From the NCBI GenBank assembly GCA_003646505.1, contig QMKT01000002.1, forward strand, positions 1 through 23,516: a stretch of 23,516 nucleotides of DNA, in the 5' to 3' direction. Positions 15,707-22,642 of this stretch are shown here, piece after piece; position 1 is the first letter of the stretch; the number at the start of each line of letters is the position of its first letter. The notes beneath the pieces were generated by a model, which was not told the origin of the DNA, searched no databases, and was given only the letters and a program-made list of their open reading frames with translations. Source of the stretch: Campylobacterota bacterium (GTDB lineage Bacteria; Campylobacterota; Campylobacteria; Campylobacterales; Sulfurovaceae). The position numbers were made by a program, and so were the translations under genes.

Positions 15707-16690
15707 ATGAACCTTATCAAGATTGCACAAGAGACATTTCATATTGAAGCTGATGCACTGAACAAAGCAGCTAAACGATTAGACCAAAATTTCCTTGATG
15801 CCATTGCACTCATACTGAACACCAAAGGGAAACTGATCATCACAGGTGTAGGAAAGTCTGGTCTGGTAGGGGCAAAGATGGCTGCCACCTTTGCAAGCAC
15901 TGGTACCTCCTCTTTCTTTTTGCATCCCACGGAAGCCCTACACGGAGACCTGGGTATGATAGGTAAAGAAGATACCCTCCTGGCGATCAGCAGTAGTGGA
16001 GAGAGCGAGGAACTGACTAAGATCCTTCCTCATATCAAACGTTTTGATATCCCTCTAATAGGGCTTACAGGAAATCCAAGTTCTTCGCTGGGCTCTTACG
16101 CAGATGTCTTTCTTGATATCTCCGTTGAAAAGGAAGCCTGTCCATTAGGGATCGCACCTACGACTTCCACTACGCTGACTATGGCACTGGGTGATGCTTT
16201 AGCCGTTGCACTCATGGAACAAAAAGGCTTCAAACAAGAAGATTTTGCCTCTTTCCATCCGGGAGGGGCTTTAGGCAAGAAACTGTTTATCAAGATCAAA
16301 GACCTCATGAAAACAGATGATCTACCTATCATAAACACATCAACAACATTAAAAGATGCCGTTGTATCCATGAGTGAAGGGAAATTGGGCACCGTACTCA
16401 TTGTTGATACACAAGGCGTGTTTGTCGCTATCCTCAGTGATGGAGATCTTCGGCGTGCACTTATGAAAGAAGGGTTTAGTTTAGAACATTTTGCCATAGA
16501 CTATGCCTCTAAAAACCCTAAACGATATACCAATACCGAGTTATTGGCAAGCGAGGCACTTGAGATCATAGAAGAGGGAAGGATACAACTCCTCCCGATC
16601 ACAACGGATGAAGGAAAGATCATTGGTGTATTACATATACATGATCTTATCAATGCCGGAATTAAAAGTAAACAAGACAGGAAAGCATGA
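15707..16690 (+). CDS. kdsD: D-arabinose 5-phosphate isomerase (KdsD/KpsF/GutQ family)
   Basis: 327 residues. The enzyme converts ribulose 5-phosphate to arabinose 5-phosphate, the first step to Kdo for lipopolysaccharide or capsule. The SIS domain spans about 30-165 with IITGVGKSGLVGAKMAATFASTGT (glycine-rich sugar-phosphate loop at 47-52) and AISSSGESEEL (93-103). FHPGGALGKKL contains the conserved active-site His. Two CBS domains follow (about 200-320; LVIVDTQGVFVAILSDGDL is typical). It heads a tight plus-strand group: the next gene overlaps by 4 bases (ATGA), and rarA follows closely. kpsF beside rnj is also found in Helicobacter pylori. GutQ-type function instead of KdsD is unlikely outside a sugar operon. 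Confidence 0.93.
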   Translation: MNLIKIAQETFHIEADALNKAAKRLDQNFLDAIALILNTKGKLIITGVGKSGLVGAKMAATFASTGTSSFFLHPTEALHGDLGMIGKEDTLLAISSSGESEELTKILPHIKRFDIPLIGLTGNPSSSLGSYADVFLDISVEKEACPLGIAPTTSTTLTMALGDALAVALMEQKGFKQEDFASFHPGGALGKKLFIKIKDLMKTDDLPIINTSTTLKDAVVSMSEGKLGTVLIVDTQGVFVAILSDGDLRRALMKEGFSLEHFAIDYASKNPKRYTNTELLASEALEIIEEGRIQLLPITTDEGKIIGVLHIHDLINAGIKSKQDRKA

Positions 16691-17580
16691 GACTTAACAA
16701 ATATATATCACATAACACAAAGTATTCCAGAAGAGAAGCAGATAAACTTATCGAAGAAGGAGAGGTCACACTCGATAAAAGAGTCTTAAAAGATTTTGCT
16801 TACGAAGTAGAAGAAGAAGACCATATCTATGTCAAAGGAAGGCATGTCAAAGTAAGCACTGAGCTCACCATCATTGCCTACAACAAACCCAAAGGGGTAC
16901 TTGTTACTAAAAAAGATGACAGAGGACGTGCAACCATTTATCATAAGCTTCCAGGGAAATACCGACATTTTGTACCTGTAGGTAGGCTCGACTATGCGTC
17001 AGAAGGACTTTTGCTCTTAACAGACTCCCCTGAGGTTGCTACAGCTCTTATGGAAAGTGGTCTGGATCGTACCTATAATCTAAAAGTCGATAAACCTCTC
17101 AGTGAAGAGATGATGACTGCGATGAAAGAGGGACTTCTTCTTGATGATGCACGTGCAGGAGCACATGAAAAATCTAAGATCTACAGTATGGAGTTTGCAC
17201 CCTTTGCTCATTTTGAAGTCAGATCCGAAGGTAAGAACTTTACAAAACTTCGCGTGACCATTACAGAGGGGAAAAACCGGGAGCTCAGACGTTTTTTTGC
17301 CCATTTTGAAGCAAAAGTGCTTGACTTGAAACGTATCGCTTTTGGAGGAATAGAGCTCAATAATCTTCCTGAAAACAAAACACGTTACTTTACCCGAAGA
17401 GAATATGATGATGTGCATAAATTTATGAAACGCAGACGTGCAAATGCTGAAGCTGCTACTAAAAATGAAGCCAATGCCCGAAAACAAGAGTGGCAAAACA
17501 AAATGGCAAAAGAAAAAGAAGCGCTTGAAGAATTACGAGAAAAGAAAAAGTCCTCTAAAAAGTTTTCTAAAAAAGACTAG
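16687..17580 (+). CDS. RsuA/RluB/RluE/RluF-family pseudouridine synthase
   Basis: 297 residues. The N-terminal S4 RNA-binding domain (RLNKYISHNTKYSRREADKL, then GEVTLDKRVL) covers about 1-50. The catalytic signature is VGRLDYASEGLLLLTD with Asp102. GKNRELRRFFAHFEAKVLDLKRIAFGGIEL is the conserved second block. This family modifies single uridines in 16S or 23S rRNA; which one cannot be decided. The C-terminal 55 residues are a highly charged, Lys/Glu-rich tail (MKRRRANAEAATKNEANARK onward), longer than in E. coli homologues and possibly an extra RNA-binding element. The ATG overlaps the kdsD stop (ATGA) with GGAAAG upstream. It is the second of two pseudouridine synthases in the window and belongs to a different family from 7638-8567. 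Confidence 0.92.
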   Translation: MRLNKYISHNTKYSRREADKLIEEGEVTLDKRVLKDFAYEVEEEDHIYVKGRHVKVSTELTIIAYNKPKGVLVTKKDDRGRATIYHKLPGKYRHFVPVGRLDYASEGLLLLTDSPEVATALMESGLDRTYNLKVDKPLSEEMMTAMKEGLLLDDARAGAHEKSKIYSMEFAPFAHFEVRSEGKNFTKLRVTITEGKNRELRRFFAHFEAKVLDLKRIAFGGIELNNLPENKTRYFTRREYDDVHKFMKRRRANAEAATKNEANARKQEWQNKMAKEKEALEELREKKKSSKKFSKKD

Positions 17581-17583
17581 TCC

Positions 17584-18771
17584 ATGGGAAGCTTTGCACT
17601 TAAATATCGTCCTAAAATACTTGATGATATCGTAGGGCAATCTCATCTGCTCGATGCCCATGCATCCTTACGTAAACTCATAGAAGCAGATGCCCTGCCT
17701 CACTCTTTTTTCTCAGGCCCTCCAGGATGCGGAAAAACCACTTTGGCAAGAGTCATTGCTTCACTCTTACAAAAACCCTTTTATGAGATGAATGCCACCA
17801 CACTCAAGATCGAAGATCTACGTAAAATATTTAAAGCGTATACCAATGCATTAGAAAAGCCTCTTATTTTTATAGATGAAGTACATAGGCTCAGCAAGAA
17901 TCAACAAGAGGTACTCTTGCCTTTTATGGAAAATAATGCTGCACTCATCATAGGCGCTTCCACCGAAAACCCCTACTACTCACTCACTGCGGCGATGCGC
18001 TCCCGTTCACATCTTTTCGAACTTCAAGCCATTAGTCAAGACGATATGTCTGCGTATCTCAAACACATCATAAAGATAGAAAATATCACGTTAGAGCCTG
18101 ATGCACAAGAGTATCTTGTCTTTTCAAGCGGGGGTGATGTACGCGCCATGCTAAACCTACTTGAGAGTGCCAATGCGGTAGAAAACCCTATCACATTGGA
18201 AATACTTAAGCAAATACGCCCACACGCCATGCAGGCAGGGAGCAGCGAGAGCGAAAGCCACTATGAATTAACCTCTGCCATGATCAAAAGTATTCGCGGT
18301 TCTGATATAGATGCTTCCATTTACTATCTTGCCAGGCTCATAGATGGAGGAGAACCTGCAGAGTTCATCGCCAGACGTTTGGCTATTTTGGCCAGTGAAG
18401 ACATAGGCAATGCCAATCCCCCTGCCCTAAACCTTGCCTCTTCCACCCTGAACATTGTTAAACATATAGGATATCCAGAAGCACGCATCTCTCTCTCCCA
18501 GCTTGTGGTCTATCTGGCTTCCTCACCCAAGTCAAATAGTGCTTACTTAGCCATAAATAGTGCTTTAAATGCCATAAAGGAGGGTCAGGTATACCCTATC
18601 CCCTCTCATATTAAAACCCATGCCAAAACCTATGTTTACCCGCATGATTTTGGAGGCTGGGTAAAACAATCTTATCTCACAACTCCTTTACATTTCTATC
18701 AAACGCAGCAGATGGGCTTTGAAAAGACACTATGGCAATGGCATGATAAAATAATATCTGTCAAAAAATAA
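17584..18771 (+). CDS. rarA: Replication-associated recombination protein A (RarA/MgsA, AAA+ ATPase)
   Basis: 395 residues. RarA is a clamp-loader-like AAA+ ATPase acting at stalled replication forks. Walker A is GPPGCGKTT (about 45-53) and Walker B LIFIDEVHRL (94-103). Sensor 1 is IIGASTENPYYSL, and AAMRSRSHLFEL contains the arginine finger region. The C-terminal half carries the RarA tetramerisation domain (ASEDIGNANPPALNLA and HDFGGWVKQSYL are typical). It begins 3 bases after the preceding stop. The ribosome-binding site is weak, so translation likely depends on coupling. RuvB and DnaX are excluded by the C-terminal domain. Confidence 0.95.
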   Translation: MGSFALKYRPKILDDIVGQSHLLDAHASLRKLIEADALPHSFFSGPPGCGKTTLARVIASLLQKPFYEMNATTLKIEDLRKIFKAYTNALEKPLIFIDEVHRLSKNQQEVLLPFMENNAALIIGASTENPYYSLTAAMRSRSHLFELQAISQDDMSAYLKHIIKIENITLEPDAQEYLVFSSGGDVRAMLNLLESANAVENPITLEILKQIRPHAMQAGSSESESHYELTSAMIKSIRGSDIDASIYYLARLIDGGEPAEFIARRLAILASEDIGNANPPALNLASSTLNIVKHIGYPEARISLSQLVVYLASSPKSNSAYLAINSALNAIKEGQVYPIPSHIKTHAKTYVYPHDFGGWVKQSYLTTPLHFYQTQQMGFEKTLWQWHDKIISVKK

Positions 18772-18811
18772 AATATATTCACAACAAAGACACCTTTTCA
18801 GCACACTTCTG

Positions 18812-18847
18812 TGATATAATCATTGCGCAAAAAGATCAACTAAAAGG
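18812..18847 (+). promoter_or_regulatory. Promoter and ribosome-binding site of the glycine-zipper lipoprotein pair
   Basis: A consensus TATAAT at 18815-18820 with TG two bases further upstream (TGATATAAT context), and AAAAGG at 18842-18847. The AAGG lies 6 bases before the ATC at 18854, the normal distance to a start codon. Confidence 0.65.
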
Positions 18848-18853
18848 TAAGAC

Positions 18854-19129
18854 ATCAAACATCATAGTATTAAAACTCTCTCTATTCTCAGCATTGTCGC
18901 AGCGCTTCTCTCGGGCTGCACCGGAAATGAAGCAGTACCTTCAAATGCAACACAAACAGGAGCATTGACTGGTGCTTTAGTTGGATCTGTTATCGGGTAC
19001 AACTCCGGTAGCCATAGCGGTACCAATGCGGTAGTAGGGGGACTGATAGGCTCTGCAGTTGGTGCAGGCATAGGAAATGCCGTAGACAGCAACAACCCTC
19101 CTCCTCAACAAACAGGCGGATGGCAATAA
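18854..19129 (+). CDS. Small glycine-zipper lipoprotein with apparent ATC start
   Basis: A 91-residue frame that begins right after an in-frame TAA (18848-18850). It has no ATG, GTG or TTG before the mature part. At the place where a start belongs, 6 bases after AAAAGG, stands ATC. From there: two Lys and a hydrophobic stretch (IKTLSILSIVAALLSGC), with a perfect lipobox LSGC (lipidated Cys22). A glycine-zipper membrane segment (about 36-76, GALTGALVGSVIGYNSGSHS and on) and a Pro/Gln/Gly tail follow. It resembles the start of the next gene's product, including IGYNSGSH. It is either a true gene with a rare ATC start, a gene damaged by one G-to-C change, or a sequence error. The intact promoter, ribosome-binding site and frame favour a recent or harmless change. 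Envelope location is inferred. Confidence 0.65.
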   Translation: MKHHSIKTLSILSIVAALLSGCTGNEAVPSNATQTGALTGALVGSVIGYNSGSHSGTNAVVGGLIGSAVGAGIGNAVDSNNPPPQQTGGWQ

Positions 19130-19151
19130 ATAAACACTTTAAAGGAAATAA

Positions 19152-19859
19152 ATGCATATTAAAAAAACCATACTCGTAGCAACACTGGCTACATTTATAT
19201 TTGGGGGATGTTCCAATCAACCAGGTCTTGTGCAAGATGAAAGTTATGATCGCACAAAAACAGGCGCTGCAGCCGGTGCATTGGCAGGTGCCATCATAGG
19301 ATATAATTCAGGAAGCCATAATGCCGGAAGTGCCCTTCTTGGTGCAGCTATTGGCGGTCTTGTTGGTGGTGGTATCGGGTACAGTATGGATGAGCAAGCC
19401 AATGAGATAGCACGTGCACTTGGTACAGGGGTAAACAATGATCCTTTGGCTGCACTTGACCCCAATAATGAGATCATAGTATCAAAGAATAGTAACTATG
19501 TCAAGATCATGTTCAGAGACCGTATGATGTTTGCAAGTAATTCAGCTACCTTACAATCCAGAGCAAAAACTAAAGTAAAAAAAGTAGGGATCCTCTTAGC
19601 AAACTATTCTCAAACCGTTGTAGGCGTCGCAGGGTTTACAGATAATGACGGAGGCTTCGAGTATAATCAGAAACTATCAAAAAAACGGGCAGACACCGTA
19701 GGTAATCTACTTGCTGTCAATGGAAGACCATTCACAAAAGGCTGCTCATACGATAAAGCGATCGTAGCGAACACTTCTGCAAAAAATAAGGCACTCAACA
19801 GACGTGTAGAAGTCTATCTTTATAGTAATCAGAATAATATGTCTGATCCTTGCCGCTAA
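19152..19859 (+). CDS. OmpA-like lipoprotein with glycine-zipper domain
   Basis: 235 residues. The signal peptide ends in lipobox FGGC (Cys20), so the protein is lipidated and likely anchored in the outer membrane. A glycine zipper spans about 38-80 (AGALAGAIIGYNSGSH, then GAAIGGLVGGGIGYSMDE). The C-terminal domain (about 105-230) is OmpA/Pal-like and expected to hold peptidoglycan: MFASNSATLQSRAKTKVKKV, then VAGFTDNDGGFEYNQKLSKKRADTVGNLL, and NRRVEVYL at the end. GFTDNDG replaces the usual GHTD.xG; the Asp is kept. This layout matches YiaD-like lipoproteins. TAAAGGA about 7 bases before ATG is a good ribosome-binding site. It lies 22 bases after the shorter glycine-zipper gene and probably shares its promoter. 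Confidence 0.9.
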   Translation: MHIKKTILVATLATFIFGGCSNQPGLVQDESYDRTKTGAAAGALAGAIIGYNSGSHNAGSALLGAAIGGLVGGGIGYSMDEQANEIARALGTGVNNDPLAALDPNNEIIVSKNSNYVKIMFRDRMMFASNSATLQSRAKTKVKKVGILLANYSQTVVGVAGFTDNDGGFEYNQKLSKKRADTVGNLLAVNGRPFTKGCSYDKAIVANTSAKNKALNRRVEVYLYSNQNNMSDPCR

Positions 19860-19864
19860 ACCAT

Positions 19865-20275
19865 TTACTTTAAGGTGCCAAGCGCACGCTTGGCACCTTC
19901 TGTATTTAAAGTCCCTGAAAAATATTCATTTTCAACATTATCAATAGACTGACTGATCTTCTCTTGCAGAACTGTGCCTCTCACTCTTTCTTGAGCAAAG
20001 ATCTTCATTTCTGAGAAATCAGGGAAAAGCATTAAAAATTCATCTTTTAATTTGGACTTATTCCATGCAGCCACCTGTACACTCGCAGAAGCACCCGTCA
20101 TATCAAGTATCTCACGACCTATACTGTCTGCACTTTGATAGGCATCATATTTATGTTTTTCTGTATATTCACTATTTTGAAGGCTATCATCTTCCTGAAG
20201 CTCTCCAACAAAGTTGGTGACAAAATAAAGAAATCCAATACCTATTGCAATGAACATCATAAAACTCTTATCCAT
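19865..20275 (-). CDS. Small membrane-anchored protein of unknown function
   Basis: 136 residues, family not recognised. An N-terminal transmembrane helix (about 5-24, FMMFIAIGIGFLYFVTNFVG) is followed by an acidic, helical, soluble part. It contains AWNKSKLKDEFLMLFPDFSEMKIFAQERVRG and ends in GAKRALGTLK. No catalytic motif or cysteine pair is seen. AGGA lies about 7 bases before the ATG on the minus strand. The gene is convergent with the OmpA-like gene with only 5 bases between stops. Its last codons form a perfect 13-bp palindrome that looks like the terminator of the opposite gene. I infer a chromosomal conserved hypothetical protein; codon use looks like the neighbours. Confidence 0.75.
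   Translation of the reverse strand: MDKSFMMFIAIGIGFLYFVTNFVGELQEDDSLQNSEYTEKHKYDAYQSADSIGREILDMTGASASVQVAAWNKSKLKDEFLMLFPDFSEMKIFAQERVRGTVLQEKISQSIDNVENEYFSGTLNTEGAKRALGTLK
19872..19899. terminator. 13-bp perfect hairpin inside the end of the convergent gene
   Basis: AAGGTGCCAAGCG, CA, CGCTTGGCACCTT: thirteen perfect pairs, the strongest hairpin in the window. It starts 13 bases after the OmpA-like stop and is followed by CTGTATTT on the plus strand. It also codes for the C-terminal residues of the minus-strand gene. Probably a terminator for the plus strand. Confidence 0.7.
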
Positions 20276-20586
20276 TAAAAATCCTAATTATAATTTATAT
20301 AGTGGAAGTATACAATAAATTGTAAAATATGTTAAGAAGTAGTTTGAAGTAATAAATCAAAGAATATCCAACTTTCTTTCCATTCAAGCATCTCAAGGGA
20401 AATGCCTCTGTACTGCAGATAAATCTATGATTAATTATTTAGAACAGAAAACAAAATCCGCAATTAATTAATAATAATCTTATGTATAGTATATAATATA
20501 TACCGTATAGTCGCCTATTATGTCTATAATTATCTGCAAATAAATCCGCAATAATTATGCTATAATATTCTCAAAAGGAGTTAATT
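20276..20586. other. AT-rich intergenic region upstream of fic with direct repeats and palindrome
   Basis: 311 bases, very AT-rich. Two mosaic direct repeats: CTGCArATAAATC at 20413-20425 and 20534-20546, and AAATCCGCAAT at 20454-20464 and 20542-20552. Between them lies a palindrome GTATATA-A-TATATAC (20489-20503). TATAAT-like boxes at 20525-20530 and 20561-20566 face fic. I see no gene. The repeats flanking the promoter suggest a regulator-binding site. Confidence 0.5.
20556..20580 (+). promoter_or_regulatory. fic promoter and ribosome-binding site with very short leader
   Basis: TATGCTATAAT (TATAAT 20561-20566) would start transcription near 20573. AAAAGGAG at 20573-20580 sits 6 bases before the TTG start. 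The leader would be only about 14 bases. If so, the upstream box at 20525-20530 may be the more useful promoter. Confidence 0.5.
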
Positions 20587-21783
20587 TTGGATTTTACACC
20601 TCTGTTACCCAACGATAATCAAGGTAATATTGATACCGAACTACTCTCAATGGCAGAGAAACTTTGTATTAAAAGTGCCTCACTTTCTGGTTCTCATGCT
20701 CCACAAGTACTTTATGGAATCAAAGAGTTACTTAGAAAGGTCAATAGCTATTACTCCAATCAAATTGAATCAGAGGGTACTCACCCCATAGATATAGATA
20801 AGGCTACACGGCAAGAGTTTTCAAGTGATTCAAAAGAAAAACAACTACAACAGCTTTCACTTGTTCACATAGAAGTCCAAAAATATGTAGAGAGCTATTT
20901 CACAGAAGGACAAACACCTTATAGTATGGATTTTGTTTTAGATGTACATCGTGAGCTTTATTCACATCCTGATATGGCTCATTTTTTACAGATTGAAGAT
21001 AAAGAAAATCATAAAACTATAAATATGAAACCAGGGAAATTAAGAGACAGTAACGTGCGTGTAGGACAACATATAGCTCCTGACTATACGGAACTATCAC
21101 ACTTCTTTAACAAATATGAGCTACTTTACAAAATACCAAATTATGCTACACAGGCGAAACAGGTCATCTTTGCTTTAGCTTCACACCATAGACTGATGTG
21201 GATACACCCTTTTCTTGATGGTAATGGTAGAACAGCTAGACTCATACTCGATGGTATTTTCTCTAATATGTCATTAGAAGGATATGGACTTTGGAATGCA
21301 TCAAGAGGACTCTCTAGGCGTTCGGAGGATTATAAACGCTACCTAGCCCTTGCAGACATGGTAAGACAAGGTGATTTAGATGGAAGAGGAGCACTCTCTA
21401 CCAAGGCATTTATCTCTTACATCAAATTTATGCTAGAAATTGCCATAGATCAAGTGGACTTTATGAATAAAAACCTAAAGATGCACTCTTTGCATGAACG
21501 GATAGAGAGCTATGTACGTCTCTCTAAAGAAAGTCTATTTGACACAAAGCCTCTTCCTAAATATAGTGAGTTACTTTTTAAAGAGTTACTTATGGTAGGT
21601 GAAGTGCAAAGAGGTAAGGTAATGGATATTATACATACAAAAGATAGGACAGCAACAACGCTCATAAAAGAGTTGATACAAATGGACTTTTTAGAATCAG
21701 ACACACCTAAAAGTGCAATACGTCTAAAATTTAATGCACACTTTGCATCCTATATTTTCCCTGATCTTATACCACAAAAATAA
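20587..21783 (+). CDS. Fic-family protein AMP-transferase
   Basis: 398 residues. Fic enzymes usually transfer AMP from ATP to target hydroxyls. The catalytic motif HPFLDGNGRTAR is complete (His207 to Arg215), preceded by the hydrophobic helix FALASHHRLMWI. The N-terminal part carries YYSNQIESEGTHP (55-67), which matches the inhibitory helix SxxxE(G/N) of class II Fic proteins, with Ser62 where Gly or Asn is expected; the inhibitory Glu61 is present. The C-terminal 60 residues look like a winged helix (GKVMDIIHTKDRTATTLIKEL). The start is TTG, chosen because AGGAG lies 6 bases upstream and the next ATG (22 codons in) has no ribosome-binding site. No antitoxin-type partner is beside it. It lies just outside the tRNA-Leu element and is probably accessory DNA. 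Target unknown. Confidence 0.9.
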   Translation: MDFTPLLPNDNQGNIDTELLSMAEKLCIKSASLSGSHAPQVLYGIKELLRKVNSYYSNQIESEGTHPIDIDKATRQEFSSDSKEKQLQQLSLVHIEVQKYVESYFTEGQTPYSMDFVLDVHRELYSHPDMAHFLQIEDKENHKTINMKPGKLRDSNVRVGQHIAPDYTELSHFFNKYELLYKIPNYATQAKQVIFALASHHRLMWIHPFLDGNGRTARLILDGIFSNMSLEGYGLWNASRGLSRRSEDYKRYLALADMVRQGDLDGRGALSTKAFISYIKFMLEIAIDQVDFMNKNLKMHSLHERIESYVRLSKESLFDTKPLPKYSELLFKELLMVGEVQRGKVMDIIHTKDRTATTLIKELIQMDFLESDTPKSAIRLKFNAHFASYIFPDLIPQK

Positions 21784-21891
21784 AGAGTTGTAAATTAGTT
21801 ATGAGGTTTTGGTTACCAATCGTAAACTAGTGAAAGCTTAAAATAATGATTAAAGTTCGATGTAGACATTGTTAGTGAGGATTATATAAAA

Positions 21892-21919
21892 GTAGCTGGT
21901 GCGGATGAGAGGACTCGAA
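21892..21919 (-). repeat. att: Left attachment repeat: copy of the tRNA-Leu 3' end
   Basis: 28 bases identical to 23330-23357, in the same orientation. On the minus strand it reads from the TTCGA of the T-loop through the acceptor arm and CCA to five bases beyond (GCTAC). The remainder of the tRNA is absent, so this is a fragment, as expected at the far end of an element integrated in a tRNA gene. Confidence 0.88.
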
Positions 21920-22041
21920 GCCTAAAATTTAAACCCCGTGAAAGCCCGCTACATAGGGATTTGCGAGGATTTAATCCGTCAAAATAGATCAAAATATTCC
22001 GTTTTACAAGCTTGGCAGCAGAAAATGAACCCCCTTAAACT

Positions 22042-22050
22042 GGGGGGGGG
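22042..22050 (+). repeat. Poly-G tract (G9)
   Basis: Nine consecutive G, preceded by CCCCC ten bases upstream, with which it can pair (CCCCC, TTAAACT, GGGGG). G tracts of this length are commonly phase-variable in Campylobacterota. Here it is intergenic, about 55 bases beyond the nucleotidyltransferase stop. Confidence 0.7.
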
Positions 22051-22060
22051 CTGTAGACGG

Positions 22061-22096
22061 TTAGTATATCACTTAGTATATCAGTTGGTATATCAC
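22061..22096. repeat. Three tandem 12-bp repeats
   Basis: TTAGTATATCAC (22061-22072), TTAGTATATCAG (22073-22084) and TTGGTATATCAC (22085-22096). Each copy differs by at most two bases. They are followed by ACCTATATT (22095-22103), a half-site of the operator in front of the winged-helix gene at the other end of the operon. Iteron-like protein binding or recombinase arm sites are possible. Confidence 0.8.
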
Positions 22097-22105
22097 CTAT
22101 ATTGA

Positions 22106-22642
22106 CTACAAATCCCCTATTCTTTGCTTGAAAATATTGAACTTATCCATCTCCTGTTCCTTCTGCGACCACTGCTCTATAGACGCAAGATCAAATCTGT
22201 TTTCCTCTGCAACCCAAACAGCCTGTTCCAGACTTTGAGGGTCATCCCAATGGTAATATGCTGCCAATCTATCTTTGATACAATCAGTAGGAGTCAATAG
22301 CCTGAGTATGCCTGTCTCTTCTTCCAGTGTAGCAATATCATCTACAGGAGCATCACCTACTCCAAGAGGTCCACGTGGGAACTCAATGAACCACTCCGTA
22401 TCATCATGTACAAAGTAACGATTATGCTCTTTAAAGCCCATATCCAACATTACTTTTTTGATGAGTGTATGTCCTCCATTAAACCTATCTATAAGATCAA
22501 TATCATCAGAGGTATATTTACCCTGTGAGTATATCTGCACACAAGAACCACCAGAGAGAACGGTCTCTATATTGTTCTCTCCCAGTTTGCTACACACATA
22601 AGCAGCCAACTCTTCCATACTCATCTGAGAAACAGGCTTCAT
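22106..22642 (-). CDS. Nucleotidyltransferase-fold protein (AbiEii/DUF6036-like), candidate toxin
   Basis: 178 residues. The polymerase-beta-like nucleotidyltransferase signature is visible: TVLSGGSCVQIYSQGKYTSD then DIDLID, giving GGS (31-33) and the metal-binding DxD (Asp47, Asp49). A possible third acid is Glu87 (WFIEFPRG). The downstream block LTPTDCIKDRLAAYYHWDDP (with QSLEQA following, about 116-141) recurs in small nucleotidyltransferases of the AbiEii/MenT and DUF6036 type as I know them. It is the second gene of an operon: its ATG overlaps the winged-helix stop by ATGA. A regulator plus nucleotidyltransferase pair on a small tRNA-borne element points to toxin-antitoxin or defence function, with transfer of nucleotides to a tRNA or protein as a possible activity. 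That function is inference. Confidence 0.75.
   Translation of the reverse strand: MKPVSQMSMEELAAYVCSKLGENNIETVLSGGSCVQIYSQGKYTSDDIDLIDRFNGGHTLIKKVMLDMGFKEHNRYFVHDDTEWFIEFPRGPLGVGDAPVDDIATLEEETGILRLLTPTDCIKDRLAAYYHWDDPQSLEQAVWVAEENRFDLASIEQWSQKEQEMDKFNIFKQRIGDL

Larger units (their letters stand above)
21784..22105. other. Gene-free region with left attachment repeat, G-tract and 12-bp repeats
   Basis: 322 bases between fic and the nucleotidyltransferase gene. It holds the copied tRNA-Leu 3' end (21892-21919), a stretch of about 120 bases with no recognisable gene, a C5 and G9 pair that could form a hairpin (about 22029-22050) and three tandem 12-bp repeats (22061-22096). I found no convincing coding frame on either strand. 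Confidence 0.6.

Noticed and set aside
18862..19235. Minus-strand frames opposite the small lipoprotein
   Set aside because: Composition (Pro/Ala/Thr) is that expected from the complement of glycine-zipper codons; the plus-strand frame has promoter, ribosome-binding site, signal peptide and lipobox.
21920..22030. Degenerate integrase 3' end next to the left attachment repeat
   Set aside because: Both strands were read; frames are short and interrupted with no tyrosine-recombinase motif (no R..H.xxR or Y box).
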